Below, piece after piece: positions 19,463 to 28,229 of a stretch of 64,000 nucleotides of DNA; positions within the stretch are counted from its first letter, which is position 1; the number at the start of each line of letters is the position of its first letter. The translations under genes and the position numbers were made by a program. Below the pieces are notes generated by a model. That model had not been told where the DNA came from. It did no database searches and worked only from the letters and a program-made list of their open reading frames with translations. Source of the DNA: Deefgea rivuli DSM 18356 (lineage in GTDB: Bacteria > Pseudomonadota > Gammaproteobacteria > Burkholderiales > Chitinibacteraceae); the NCBI RefSeq assembly GCF_000620145.1, contig NZ_JHVM01000008.1, forward strand, positions 254,806 to 318,805, read 5' to 3'.

Positions 19463-20341
19463 TTATTTAATTATTAAACGAGATCGGCCACTGCGCTGCG
19501 CCAGAAGCACCCCCGCCAAAATCAAAGCACCGCCGAGGATATGATAAATTTCTATCGTTTCACCCAAGGCCAGCACCGCGATCAGCGCGGTAAATAGCGG
19601 CAATAAATTCATAAAAATTGCGGTTTTATCACTACCCATCGCTTGCACCCCACGCATCCAGCAATACGCCGCAACGACGGATGAAGCGATCCCTGCAAAT
19701 AGCACTAGACCGAGCGCGGGCATCGGCAACGCCATACTTTGCGCGGTCATCGCCACTGGAATCAGCAGCAACACGCCGATCAGCACTTGCACGTATAAAT
19801 TGAGCCACGCCGAAAAAGGCAAAGCCCAGCGCTTTAACAAAATCCCATACAGCGCATACGCCGCCGCGCCGATCAGCATCAGCACATCACCGAGATTCAC
19901 ACCGCCGTGCAGTAAATTGAGCGGCTGACCTTGGCCAAGCAAATACAACACACCCGCCAAAGACAGCGCCACGCCGATCAAAGCCAGCGCACGCGGTTTG
20001 TGCTGAAAAAATAGGCTATTGAGCAACAGCCCCAATAAAGGAATTAGCGCACAAATTACGCCCATATTGGTCGCCGACGTGCTGTGCGCGGCGTAATACG
20101 CCAAGCATTGATACAGCACCATACCCAACAGCGCGAGCACTGCAAATTTGGGTAAAAATGGTCGTATCGCCACGCGCTGCTGCCACAACAAGCGGCCACA
20201 AAATGGCGTCAGCACCAGCGCGGCAATCAGCCAGCGATAAAATGAAATTGCAGCCGGATCAATCACCGTCGCAGCCGCTTTTGATACCACGGTATTGGCC
20301 GCCCAAATCAATACCGCCAACAATGGAAACCACGCTTGCAT
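19463..20341 (-). CDS. EamA-family (DMT) transporter
   Basis: A 292-residue inner-membrane permease of the drug/metabolite transporter superfamily. Ten predicted TM helices form two EamA repeats of about five helices each (residues 5-130 and 145-285), with the typical WxANxxxxK and PxxxxxYRW signals near the N-terminus. Substrates of this family are amino acids, nucleotides or drugs; none can be assigned. It is divergent from the AraC-type regulator at 20511, which may control it. Confidence 0.85.
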   Translation of the reverse strand: MQAWFPLLAVLIWAANTVVSKAAATVIDPAAISFYRWLIAALVLTPFCGRLLWQQRVAIRPFLPKFAVLALLGMVLYQCLAYYAAHSTSATNMGVICALIPLLGLLLNSLFFQHKPRALALIGVALSLAGVLYLLGQGQPLNLLHGGVNLGDVLMLIGAAAYALYGILLKRWALPFSAWLNLYVQVLIGVLLLIPVAMTAQSMALPMPALGLVLFAGIASSVVAAYCWMRGVQAMGSDKTAIFMNLLPLFTALIAVLALGETIEIYHILGGALILAGVLLAQRSGRSRLIIK

Positions 20342-20374
20342 CGTATTCTTCTCTGTTGATTTATAACACCCAGT

Positions 20375-20403
20375 TTAACGCCGTCTTATTTCATGCTTAT
20401 AAT
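20375..20403 (+). promoter_or_regulatory. Possible promoter of the AraC-type regulator
   Basis: TTAACG (20375-20380), a 17-base spacer and a perfect TATAAT (20398-20403). Transcription would begin about 100 bases upstream of ATG 20511 and pass through dispersed element copy C. Confidence 0.45.
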
Positions 20404-20440
20404 GCAATCCAGACAAAACACTCTTTCATTTCAGACAACT

Positions 20441-20528
20441 TGTGCCAAATTTTTATGGCAAGGCGGGGAAGCCGCAGACAGTACATCTCGTACGACAAGG
20501 CGACACAACGATGCAAGAAAACTTTGGC
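20441..20528. repeat. Dispersed ~85-90 bp inverted-terminus element, copy C
   Basis: Opposite orientation to copies A and B. It begins GTGCCAAATTTTTATGGCAAGG, has a core GTACATCTCGTACG and ends GATGCAAGAAAACTTTGGC. Its right end contains the ATG used by the regulator gene, so the first codons of that gene are element-derived. Confidence 0.8.
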
Positions 20529-21347
20529 TTTACTACGTCCTTAGCCCCGTATAGCGCGAGCGATATTAGTCTCGCCGCGCCCGAGCCTTTATATTTTCGC
20601 CGCGAGCGAGTCGACGCTCATACTGGCTATGCGCCGCATCGCCATCGTTGGGGGCAACTCAATCGGATTAGTCTGGGTCTGATCGAAATCACCGTTGGCG
20701 ATGAAAAACTCATAGCGCCTGCTGATTACATTGTTTGGGTTCCTGCCGAATTGGTCCACGCGGCGTATATCAAGCAAGCGCTGGACTACACCTCAGCCTA
20801 TGTGTCAGACGAATGGGCGCAGCACTTACCCAAGGCCACGACCTTAATCGCGCAAACGCCGTTGATTCGCGCGCTATTTGATGACTTTGCACAGCGGAAA
20901 ATTAGCAGTACGGCCGATGCCAATGAACAGCCACAAGCCCAATTGCTGCTACAACGCCTGTGCCAGTCTGAGCAACGCCCCAACTATCTGCCAAGCAGTT
21001 CGCATCGGCAACTCACCATCATTTTGCAAACCTTGCACGATAATCCGGGCGACAGCACGCCGCTGGCGCAATGGGCAGCGCAAGTACACACCAGCGAACG
21101 AACGCTGGCGCGGCAGTTTCAAAAGGAATTGGGAATGAGCTTTGTGCAGTGGCGCAATCGGCTGCGTTTGCTGAGCGCGCTGGCGCAACTTAAAGATGGC
21201 GTTGCAATTCAAGATATCGCATGGCGACTCGGCTACGGCCATCCATCCGCATTTATTGCAATGTTTCGCCAGCACACGGGGCTGTCCCCCGAGCGCTATC
21301 GGCGACAAATGCAAGGAGGAACCAACTTTGCAGGATTACTGGCCTAA
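20511..21347 (+). CDS. AraC-family transcriptional regulator
   Basis: A 278-residue regulator. An N-terminal cupin-like sensor domain (about residues 25-120; PHRHRWGQLN) precedes two C-terminal HTH motifs (about 180-275; LAQWAAQVHTSERTLARQF and IQDIAWRLGYGHPSAFIAMFR). The frame opens at 20442, but those extra residues are encoded by dispersed element C, so ATG 20511 is preferred. It is divergent from the EamA transporter, its likely target. Its end overlaps the convergent nagZ by 12 bases. Confidence 0.88.
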   Translation: MQENFGFTTSLAPYSASDISLAAPEPLYFRRERVDAHTGYAPHRHRWGQLNRISLGLIEITVGDEKLIAPADYIVWVPAELVHAAYIKQALDYTSAYVSDEWAQHLPKATTLIAQTPLIRALFDDFAQRKISSTADANEQPQAQLLLQRLCQSEQRPNYLPSSSHRQLTIILQTLHDNPGDSTPLAQWAAQVHTSERTLARQFQKELGMSFVQWRNRLRLLSALAQLKDGVAIQDIAWRLGYGHPSAFIAMFRQHTGLSPERYRRQMQGGTNFAGLLA

Positions 21348-22907
21348 TAACTTTTTCGCCACGGAAATCAGCGCCGCTGGCCGATTGCTATACGCCGCCA
21401 AGCGCCCTTTTGCATTCGGCAGTAGATTCAAGTCATAATGCAAACGCCCCGCCACCAGCCAGAGACGCTCAGCAGGCAGTTGTGCCAACAAGGTTTGCTG
21501 CGCAGTCGACAAACACGCGTTATAACTTTGCACAATCACTTGCGGATACGACTCAGCCGCCAGTAGCAGTGCGCTAATTTCAGCCTCCGTCGGCGACGGA
21601 GAAACGATCAGTTCATCGACTTGGCAGTTCGCCGCCAATAGCAAAGGCAACAAAGTGCCGCGCGCGGCGGTGCTTTTTCCTAGCGCTACTTCATCAATTT
21701 CGGTGCGCGTTTGCACTTCGACAGTCATCAATAAAATTGGCAAGCTTAAATCAACAGCTTGAAACTGTTCGCTCACCTGCAAAGCCTTCGCCTGTACTGA
21801 AGCCGCCAAGGCCAAGGCTTCCGGCGTTTGCAATTGCTGCGGCTCAAACGGAGCTGCCCAATCGCTCACCGCTGCGGATTGCTTTAAGCGCGCAATTCGC
21901 GCCAGGGATTGCTGGACTCGCTCACGACTCAGCACACCACTGGCGATGTGCTCTTGCAGCGCCAATACCGTCGCTTGCTGCAAAGCATGTGTATGCGACA
22001 CCAAAATCAAATCTGCCCCCGCCTGCAAAGCCTGTACCGCGCCAGCCACCACGCCAACGCCTGAAGCAATCGCCGCCATCTCAAGACAATCAGTGAAAAT
22101 CACCCTGTCAAAACCCAGCTCATCTCGCAACAAACCCGTCAGCACCGCGTGCGACAGTGTTGCGGGCGTATTGGGATCAGGCTCAAACTCTGGGAACACC
22201 ACATGCGCCGTCATCATCGCATCGACGCCAGCGGCAATCGCCGCTTTAAACGGCGCCAGCTCAACCTCATCGAGGCGTGCTTTTGCATGTGGCACCACCG
22301 GCAGCGCGTAATGCGAATCCATCGCCGTATCGCCGTGCCCAGGAAAATGCTTGGCCGTCGCCGCCACACCCGCCGCCTGAATGCCACGGATCGCCGCCAA
22401 GCCGTATTCACTTACCGTAGCGGCATCTTCACCAAACGCGCGAATGCCAATCACCGGATTAGCCGGATTATTATTAATATCCAGCACCGGCGCGAAATTA
22501 ATATTGATCCCCAGCTGACGTAACTCCGCCGCACCAATGCGATGCAAAGCCTCACAATCGGTCGCGCTACCGCTGTCCGTGGACTGATTGGCTGACGCTC
22601 GGGCATACGCCATCGCAGAAGGTAACGGCGTGACGCCCGCCTCAATCCGCATCACCATCCCCCCCTCTTGATCAATGGCAATCAACAGCGGAATGTCTGA
22701 CACTTCGGCATTAATGGCTTGCAAACCACGGCACAGCGCCGCCACCTGCGCGGGTGATTCAATATTGCGGCGAAACAAAATCACGCCACCGATACGTTGC
22801 TCGCGAATTAAGCCGGCAATCTGCGCATTCGGCACAAAGCCATCAAAACCCACCATGACGAGCTGACCGACTTGCTGTTTTAAAGATTCAGAAAGATTTG
22901 GATTCAT
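21336..22907 (-). CDS. nagZ: Beta-N-acetylhexosaminidase, GH3 family (NagZ-like)
   Basis: This enzyme removes terminal GlcNAc from chitooligosaccharides or peptidoglycan fragments. The 523 residues have no signal peptide, so the enzyme is cytoplasmic. The GH3 barrel (about residues 10-345) carries KHFPGHGDTAMDSH, the NagZ catalytic Asp-His loop, and the nucleophile Asp in VIFTDCLEM. A second domain of about 170 residues makes it longer than single-domain proteobacterial NagZ (about 340 aa) and more like two-domain GH3 glucosaminidases. With the neighbouring chitinase it fits chitin catabolism, though peptidoglycan recycling is equally possible. Confidence 0.88.
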   Translation of the reverse strand: MNPNLSESLKQQVGQLVMVGFDGFVPNAQIAGLIREQRIGGVILFRRNIESPAQVAALCRGLQAINAEVSDIPLLIAIDQEGGMVMRIEAGVTPLPSAMAYARASANQSTDSGSATDCEALHRIGAAELRQLGININFAPVLDINNNPANPVIGIRAFGEDAATVSEYGLAAIRGIQAAGVAATAKHFPGHGDTAMDSHYALPVVPHAKARLDEVELAPFKAAIAAGVDAMMTAHVVFPEFEPDPNTPATLSHAVLTGLLRDELGFDRVIFTDCLEMAAIASGVGVVAGAVQALQAGADLILVSHTHALQQATVLALQEHIASGVLSRERVQQSLARIARLKQSAAVSDWAAPFEPQQLQTPEALALAASVQAKALQVSEQFQAVDLSLPILLMTVEVQTRTEIDEVALGKSTAARGTLLPLLLAANCQVDELIVSPSPTEAEISALLLAAESYPQVIVQSYNACLSTAQQTLLAQLPAERLWLVAGRLHYDLNLLPNAKGRLAAYSNRPAALISVAKKLLGQ

Positions 22908-22982
22908 TGCGCAAGGCTTCCTTCAAACGGTGGAGTGAGTTGGCTTGGTCGGCAAATCGCCGCAGCCCTTAATTTACCAGAC

Positions 22983-23549
22983 TTAAGCCTTTGCGTTCAC
23001 AGCCCAACGCGCTTTAGAGAGGCGATACAGACAATGCTCGCGCAGTTCATGCCCGAGCAGCACTTTAGGATGCTGAAAATTTTCGGTCTCTTGAAGCATT
23101 CCCAAGCGGCGCATCACCGCTTGCGATGGCTGATTGTGAATACTGGTGAACGACACAATTTCCGCCAAATTAAGCTGAGTAAAACCACAGCGTAATGCAC
23201 CTTGCGCAGCTTCGGTCGCGTAGCCTTTACCCCAAAATTCATGCGCCAAACGCCAGCCGATTTCGGTACACGGCGAAAATGGTAATTCGGGTGAAGGGAT
23301 ATTCAAACCGACAAACCCAATGAAACGTTGCGTAGCCTGCTCCTCAATCGCCCAAAACCCCCAGCCCTGCTCGGTAATAATGCTACGCATCGCTTCAAAC
23401 GCCGCATCACTTTTATCGCGGCTTAAACACGCCGGAAAATATTGCATCACACGCGGATCGGCATTCATTTGCGCGAAAGCTTCCGCATCTTCATCGCGCC
23501 ACTGGCGAGCGATTAATCTATCCGTTTTAAATTCGATGATGTCCGCCAT
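22983..23549 (-). CDS. GNAT N-acetyltransferase (RimJ/RimL-like)
   Basis: A 188-residue GNAT protein. It has TDRLIARQWRDEDAEAFAQM at the N-terminus, the family's (Acetyltransf_3) ExGW strand (TEIGWRLAHEFWGKGYATEA) with the acetyl-CoA loop, and SxNxxSxxVMxRLGM (IHNQPSQAVMRRLGM). These proteins acetylate ribosomal-protein N-termini or small molecules, and the substrate is not determined. The start MADIIEF at 23549 is preferred over 23567 because AAGGAAG lies upstream. Confidence 0.85.
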   Translation of the reverse strand: MADIIEFKTDRLIARQWRDEDAEAFAQMNADPRVMQYFPACLSRDKSDAAFEAMRSIITEQGWGFWAIEEQATQRFIGFVGLNIPSPELPFSPCTEIGWRLAHEFWGKGYATEAAQGALRCGFTQLNLAEIVSFTSIHNQPSQAVMRRLGMLQETENFQHPKVLLGHELREHCLYRLSKARWAVNAKA

Positions 23550-23589
23550 ATCAAAACTTCCTTGCAAAATTCCCAGCTCAATAACAAAA

Positions 23590-23613
23590 AAGCCAAGTTA
23601 ACCTTGGCTTCTT
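23590..23613 (-). terminator. gltX terminator
   Basis: An 8-bp stem AAGCCAAG / CTTGGCTT with a short loop, followed on the minus strand by TTTTTTG; about 20 bases after the gltX stop. Confidence 0.75.
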
Positions 23614-23633
23614 TGTTTCACTCAGTGCAAAAC

Positions 23634-25022
23634 TTAAGCGCGTAGACGGCGCAAGACTTCTTCACGACCAATCAGCGCCAATACCGCATCCACTGATGGG
23701 GTATTAGTAATGCCGCACACTTTCGCGCGAATCGGCATGCCGACTTGTGGCATTTTCACGCCTTGCTGTTTGACGAAATCTTTAATCAACGCGCCCAAGC
23801 TCGCTGCATCCCAAGACTCTAGCGCAGCGGCGGCTTCAGCGAACAGCTTCAAGCGCTCTTCGTCTTCTGGCGTGAGGTGCTTATCGGCGATTTCTTGTGT
23901 TGGCGTTAAAGCTTGGTAGAAATACTCGGCTTGATCGGCCATTTCGACCAAAGTTTGGCAACGATCTTTCAGCAAGACGCACACTTCGGCCAGCGCTGGA
24001 CCTGCTTCGGTTTTCACGCCTTTGTCGGCCAAGAAGCCCGCAACGCGCTCAGCCAATTTAGCTGGCTCTGCGGCTTTGATATATTGCGCATTAGTCCACA
24101 GCAATTTGTCGCGGTCCATCCGGCTTGGGCTGCCGCTGACGTCTTTCAAATCGAACCATTCTACGAATTGAGTCATCGAAAAGATTTCGTCATCGCCATG
24201 GCCCCAACCGAGTCGCGCCAGATAATTGAGCAATGCTTCAGGCAGAATCCCTTGCTTATCGTAATCGACCACCGACACGGCGTCGCGACGCTTGGATAAC
24301 TTAACGCCTTGATCGTTATGAATCATCGGCAAGTGCGCAAACACTGGCACAGCAACGCCCATCGCTTCGTAAATTACGATCTGGCGCGGCGTGTTGTTCA
24401 CATGGTCATCACCGCGAATAACGTGGCTGATTTTCATATCGGCATCATCAACGACGACGCAGAAGTTATACGTTGGCGTGCCGTCGGGGCGCGCGATGAT
24501 TAAATCATCCAGTTCGCTATGGCCAATTTCGATGCGGCCTTTGACTTGATCTTCCCACACCACCGAGCCGCCGATTGGCGTTTTAAAGCGCACCACAGGT
24601 GTTATGTCTGCTGGAATTGCGGGCAAAGTTTTGCCAGCTTCTGGACGCCAAGCGCGGTTATAACGTGGCTTTTCGCCTTTCGCCTCAGCTTCGGCGCGCT
24701 GTGCTTCGAGTTCTTCTTTGCTGCAATAGCAAAGGTAGGCGTGACCGCTGTCCAGCAATTGCTGGATCACCACTTTATATCTATCCATGCGTTGCATTTG
24801 GTAGAACGGACCTTCGTCGTAGCCGATATTAACCCAATGCATGCCGTCCATAATCGCTGCCACCGATTCAGGCGTCGAGCGCTCCAGATCGGTATCTTCA
24901 ATCCGCAGCACAAACTGGCCGCCGTGTTTTTTGGCATACGCCCAAGAAAACAGCGCAGTGCGAACACCACCAATATGAAGTAAACCTGTTGGGGAAGGGG
25001 CAAAGCGAGTGCGTACGGTCAT
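23634..25022 (-). CDS. gltX: Glutamyl-tRNA synthetase
   Basis: A class I synthetase charging tRNA-Glu, 462 residues from the chosen start. Motifs are RFAPSPTGLLHIGG (HIGH), IRVEDTD-type LRIEDTDLERS, and GVKLSKRRDA (KMSKS equivalent), followed by the helical anticodon-binding domain. The ATG at 25022 (MTVRTRFAPSPTG) matches the family N-terminus; an in-frame start eight codons upstream does not. Confidence 0.96.
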   Translation of the reverse strand: MTVRTRFAPSPTGLLHIGGVRTALFSWAYAKKHGGQFVLRIEDTDLERSTPESVAAIMDGMHWVNIGYDEGPFYQMQRMDRYKVVIQQLLDSGHAYLCYCSKEELEAQRAEAEAKGEKPRYNRAWRPEAGKTLPAIPADITPVVRFKTPIGGSVVWEDQVKGRIEIGHSELDDLIIARPDGTPTYNFCVVVDDADMKISHVIRGDDHVNNTPRQIVIYEAMGVAVPVFAHLPMIHNDQGVKLSKRRDAVSVVDYDKQGILPEALLNYLARLGWGHGDDEIFSMTQFVEWFDLKDVSGSPSRMDRDKLLWTNAQYIKAAEPAKLAERVAGFLADKGVKTEAGPALAEVCVLLKDRCQTLVEMADQAEYFYQALTPTQEIADKHLTPEDEERLKLFAEAAAALESWDAASLGALIKDFVKQQGVKMPQVGMPIRAKVCGITNTPSVDAVLALIGREEVLRRLRA

Positions 25023-25181
25023 GGCAGCAAGTCCAGCAAAATGCAAAAGCGTTATTGTACTTTAAATGCAGGCTATTGCTGTAGATGCAGGACTTCACCG
25101 CAGCGATACACACGGCAATAAGCCCAGCACAGGAGTAAAACTTTACGGCGGCAATTCGTGGGTTATTTGAATTTAAAGCGA

Positions 25182-25228
25182 TGTATTGAGCTGTATCCAT
25201 TATTTTATAATGGATACAGCTCAATACC
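25182..25228. repeat. 47-bp element, copy 5: near-perfect palindrome
   Basis: Within this 47-bp copy, 25183-25203 and 25207-25227 are perfectly complementary (21-bp stem, TTT loop). The left arm reads GTATTGAGCTGTATCCATTA and one more base. It begins seven bases after the mltF stop on the minus strand. It could act as a terminator or mRNA 3' end, but has no T-tract. It is the most symmetrical member of the family. Confidence 0.88.
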
Positions 25229-25235
25229 TAGATAA

Positions 25236-26705
25236 TTATAAAGCAGCCAAGCGCCTCGGCTTGGCTATGCTCAGTTTGCTATTGATATCCAAGGTCAGAT
25301 TGCCCGGATTGTAAACGACAACTTCGCTAGAAAACTCCGGCAAGGTGACTTTGCTCGGTTTTTCAAAACGCACCAAAATATCGTAATACGATTTCAATGT
25401 TTCTACGTACACCACCGGTGCGCCGCCTCGCGCGTAGCCGTATTTAAGCGTACTAAAATGCTCGGGCTTCCTCAGTAGCGGCAATACGCCTTTCAGGTCG
25501 GTCCAGCTATCTGGGTTGATGTTGAGGCGCAGCGCCAAAGTGCGGGCGTCTTCCACGTGGCCTAGGCCAATATTATAGGCCGCCAGTGCTTGCCAAGTTC
25601 GATCCGGCTCGGGAACGGTTGCAGGGATGTTTTTACGCATCATTTGAATATAACGCGCACCGCCCAGAATACTCTCACGCGGGTTTAAGCGATCAACGCG
25701 CAATAAAGACGCCGTATCGTTGGTCAGCATCATAATGCCGCGCACGCCGGTCGGCGAAATCGACTCATTATTCCAATGTGATTCTTGATAGGCTAAAGCG
25801 GCTAATAAGCGCCAATCAATGCCGGTTTCTTCTTCGGCTTTTAGAAAAGTAGCGCGAAATTGCGGTAAGGTGGATTTAATTCGCCCCAAATAAGTTAGCG
25901 CATCGACCGGATCAATCCGATTGACGTGGCCATAATAGCGATCTTGCAAACGGCTCAACGAGCCTTCCGCAATCACTTGGCGGAAATACGCCGAGATCAT
26001 CGTACGCAATTGCGGATCTTCATCGCGCACCGCCCACGACAATTGCTGGCCGCTGTTAGTAGATGAGTTTGTAAACGATTTAGAAATCGCCACATTAGGA
26101 TAATAATTTTGCGCTACATCCGCCGCATGAGAATCAACGACGGCATAGGCCAGCTTGCCGCTTGATACTTGCTCGATCAAATCTTCGTTATCGACTTGCG
26201 CTACGGTATTAAGCTGCAACAGCGGATATTGAGCTTTTTGCTGACTGAGCGAATCCACATATTGCGGCAAAGTGCTCAGTACCGCTTTGCCTTGCTGGAT
26301 CTCACGCAGCGCATCGGCTTCGCTACGCGACGAAGCGTAAACCAAAACTGGCGTGATATTTTGATACGCAGGGCCAAATAATAAGCCTTCGCTCTCCATA
26401 CCACGATGCACGCCGACGGCTAGATGTGCCTCGTGTTGCTTGAGGCGCTGCACCACTTCGCCATACGTGGCCGCCATAATAAAGCGCACTTTCAGGCCAT
26501 TGATTTCAGCGAAACGCGTCACTAAATCATATTCAAGCCCAGCATAACGGCCCTCGGCGTCCACATATAAAGTGGTCGGGCCATTTTGCACCAGCACGGT
26601 TAATTCTTTGGATTCCGCCCATGGTAATACACGTTGTGCTTGCGACGAATGTTCGCCACAGCCCAAAAGTACGCACGCTGAAAGCGCAATCAAGAATCTC
26701 TTCAT
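25236..26705 (-). CDS. mltF: Membrane-bound lytic murein transglycosylase F (lipoprotein)
   Basis: MltF cleaves peptidoglycan between MurNAc and GlcNAc, forming 1,6-anhydro ends. The 489-residue protein has a lipoprotein signal with lipobox LLGC near residue 16. A periplasmic binding (SBP_bac_3-like) domain spans about 35-260. The SLT catalytic domain spans about 280-420, with the catalytic Glu in ALAYQESHWNN and the GIMMLT strand. An upstream in-frame start at 26768 would bury the lipoprotein signal, so ATG 26705 (GGA seven bases upstream) is chosen. Confidence 0.93.
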   Translation of the reverse strand: MKRFLIALSACVLLGCGEHSSQAQRVLPWAESKELTVLVQNGPTTLYVDAEGRYAGLEYDLVTRFAEINGLKVRFIMAATYGEVVQRLKQHEAHLAVGVHRGMESEGLLFGPAYQNITPVLVYASSRSEADALREIQQGKAVLSTLPQYVDSLSQQKAQYPLLQLNTVAQVDNEDLIEQVSSGKLAYAVVDSHAADVAQNYYPNVAISKSFTNSSTNSGQQLSWAVRDEDPQLRTMISAYFRQVIAEGSLSRLQDRYYGHVNRIDPVDALTYLGRIKSTLPQFRATFLKAEEETGIDWRLLAALAYQESHWNNESISPTGVRGIMMLTNDTASLLRVDRLNPRESILGGARYIQMMRKNIPATVPEPDRTWQALAAYNIGLGHVEDARTLALRLNINPDSWTDLKGVLPLLRKPEHFSTLKYGYARGGAPVVYVETLKSYYDILVRFEKPSKVTLPEFSSEVVVYNPGNLTLDINSKLSIAKPRRLAAL

Positions 26706-26784
26706 GCTGGTCCTGTTCCTTACTAAGATGCCCGCATTGTGCCTAAACCTAGGCAAAAAAACAAACAAAACAACAAACTAATTC

Positions 26785-26813
26785 TTGGCAAACAAGGACT
26801 TGCAGCGTAGAAT
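26785..26813 (+). promoter_or_regulatory. Promoter of tRNA-Ser
   Basis: TTGGCA (26785-26790), an exact 17-base spacer and TAGAAT (26808-26813), ending 13 bases before the tRNA gene. Confidence 0.65.
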
Positions 26814-26826
26814 CCGCGATCTTGTT

Positions 26827-26916
26827 GGAGAGGTGGCAGAGTGGTTGAATGTACCTGACTCGAAATCAGGCGTAGTAGCGATACTATCGGGGGTTCGAAT
26901 CCCCCTCTCTCCTCCA
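26827..26916 (+). tRNA. tRNA-Ser (anticodon CGA)
   Basis: A 90-nt class II tRNA with a long variable arm. The anticodon stem-loop CCTGACTCGAAATCAGG gives CGA (decodes UCG). The T arm is GGGGGTTCGAATCCCCC, the acceptor GGAGAGG pairs with TCTCTCC (one G-U pair), and CCA is encoded. The discriminator base appears to be U; it is usually G in bacterial tRNA-Ser. It has its own promoter and a terminator directly after. Confidence 0.95.
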
Positions 26917-26925
26917 GCGGAATAA

Positions 26926-26963
26926 AAAATAAAGCCCTGATTGATTCAGGGCTTTATTTTTAT
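26926..26963. terminator. Bidirectional terminator between tRNA-Ser and the ankyrin gene
   Basis: A long stem AAAATAAAGCCCTGA / TCAGGGCTTTATTTT with a short loop and T/A tracts on both sides. Confidence 0.88.
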
Positions 26964-26999
26964 CTAAAAATGAAGTCAGGCGCTAGCGCATCAGCCGCG

Positions 27000-27881
27000 T
27001 CACAAATCAAATAAGGGTTTAATTTTGGCGGAGTCAGGGTGCAGCATCGCCAATTCGTATGCCGATTGCCCACGCAGATCCAGCGTGCGCGCATCCGCAC
27101 CATGGCTGAGTAATAATTCAATAACACGGCGATGCCCAGCTTCGGCGGCGTAGTGCAAAGCGGTTTTTCCTTGTTGGTCTTGCTCATTAACGATCAAGCC
27201 TTGCTCAAGCAACAAAGCCACTGCGCCGACTCGCCCTTTAGCGGCGGCGGCCATCAATGGCGTAAACCCATGATGATCGCTAACATTTAAACGCACGCCA
27301 AAACGTAACAATAAATTCAAGCCATTGCTATGGTCACCTGCAGCAAACAAATGCGCGGCTTGCTGGCCTTCTGAATTAGCAGCATGAGCGCGAGCGCCGT
27401 TTTGTAACAGTAATTCAGCGGCATCGAAATGCCCGTAAAACACCGCCCACCAAAAAGCTGTTAAGCCATCGCCATCGGGCGAATCAACGTGTGCGCCGCC
27501 CTGCAATTGCTCACGCAATACCTCCAGCCTGCCGCGCTTGGCAGCCTCAAGATAAGCTGGAAGATCAAATTCGTTTAAATGAATCGCCGATTCAGTTCGC
27601 ACCGCTTCTTCATAACCCCAAATCGCTGCCTCACTGCCTATCCCCATTACGCGGTCATGTTCACGCTGAATGGTAAATAGCTCATGTGCTACATCAGGCG
27701 GAAAGCCTTCCCGATCACCGCGCGTATCAAATAGAAGTTCGTTTAAAAAAACGACCAGTGTTTCTCGGCCCCACATCTGCGCCACGCGCTCGGCGATACG
27801 TGGGTAGTGTTCGATCAATAGTTGCGGCTTATTTTCAGGCCCTAAAACCTGAAGAAGCCGAGAAGCCAATGCTGCGTCCAT
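27000..27881 (-). CDS. Ankyrin-repeat protein
   Basis: A 293-residue cytoplasmic protein (no signal peptide). An N-terminal helical region (1-100) of unknown type is followed by about five ankyrin repeats (about 105-290), for example DGLTAFWWAVFYGHFDAAEL, HGFTPLMAAAAKGRVGAVAL and GKTALHYAAEAGHRRVIELL. It is probably a protein-binding scaffold with an unknown partner. ATG 27881 has GGAGG about eight bases upstream. Downstream it faces tRNA-Ser across a shared terminator. Confidence 0.88.
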   Translation of the reverse strand: MDAALASRLLQVLGPENKPQLLIEHYPRIAERVAQMWGRETLVVFLNELLFDTRGDREGFPPDVAHELFTIQREHDRVMGIGSEAAIWGYEEAVRTESAIHLNEFDLPAYLEAAKRGRLEVLREQLQGGAHVDSPDGDGLTAFWWAVFYGHFDAAELLLQNGARAHAANSEGQQAAHLFAAGDHSNGLNLLLRFGVRLNVSDHHGFTPLMAAAAKGRVGAVALLLEQGLIVNEQDQQGKTALHYAAEAGHRRVIELLLSHGADARTLDLRGQSAYELAMLHPDSAKIKPLFDL

Positions 27882-27974
27882 GATTCACCTCCATGCTAAT
27901 TTCATCCTTAATCTATAGACCGATTTTTGGCTAGCACGATGATTATTTGCAGTAAATCTGGCGCAATAATGAAC

Positions 27975-28229
27975 TTAAGGCGTCGCTTTGGCCGCGCAGT
28001 ATTTGGCGTAATCGGCCTGCAACACTTTTTGCTTTTCCAGCATCTTCCGAATGTCGTACGGTTGATTATTTCCAGTCAAGCGGCGCTGAATTAGACTTTG
28101 CTCTTTACTAATTTTGGCGCAGCGCTGTGCCTCTAATTCAGCCAGTTTTTCTGGGCTCGCTTTATAATATTCTTGCGCCTGCGCCGTGCTCGCAATCAAA
28201 ACGATAGTAATCAATAAACTCAATTTCAT
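27975..28229 (-). CDS. Small periplasmic protein of unknown function
   Basis: An 84-residue protein with a signal peptide (residues 1-18, ending TAQA) and a mostly helical charged body with two cysteines (QRCAKIS, AKYCAAK), which could form a disulfide. It overlaps the pabC stop by four bases (ATGA), so it is translated with pabC. No family is recognised. Confidence 0.75.
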   Translation of the reverse strand: MKLSLLITIVLIASTAQAQEYYKASPEKLAELEAQRCAKISKEQSLIQRRLTGNNQPYDIRKMLEKQKVLQADYAKYCAAKATP

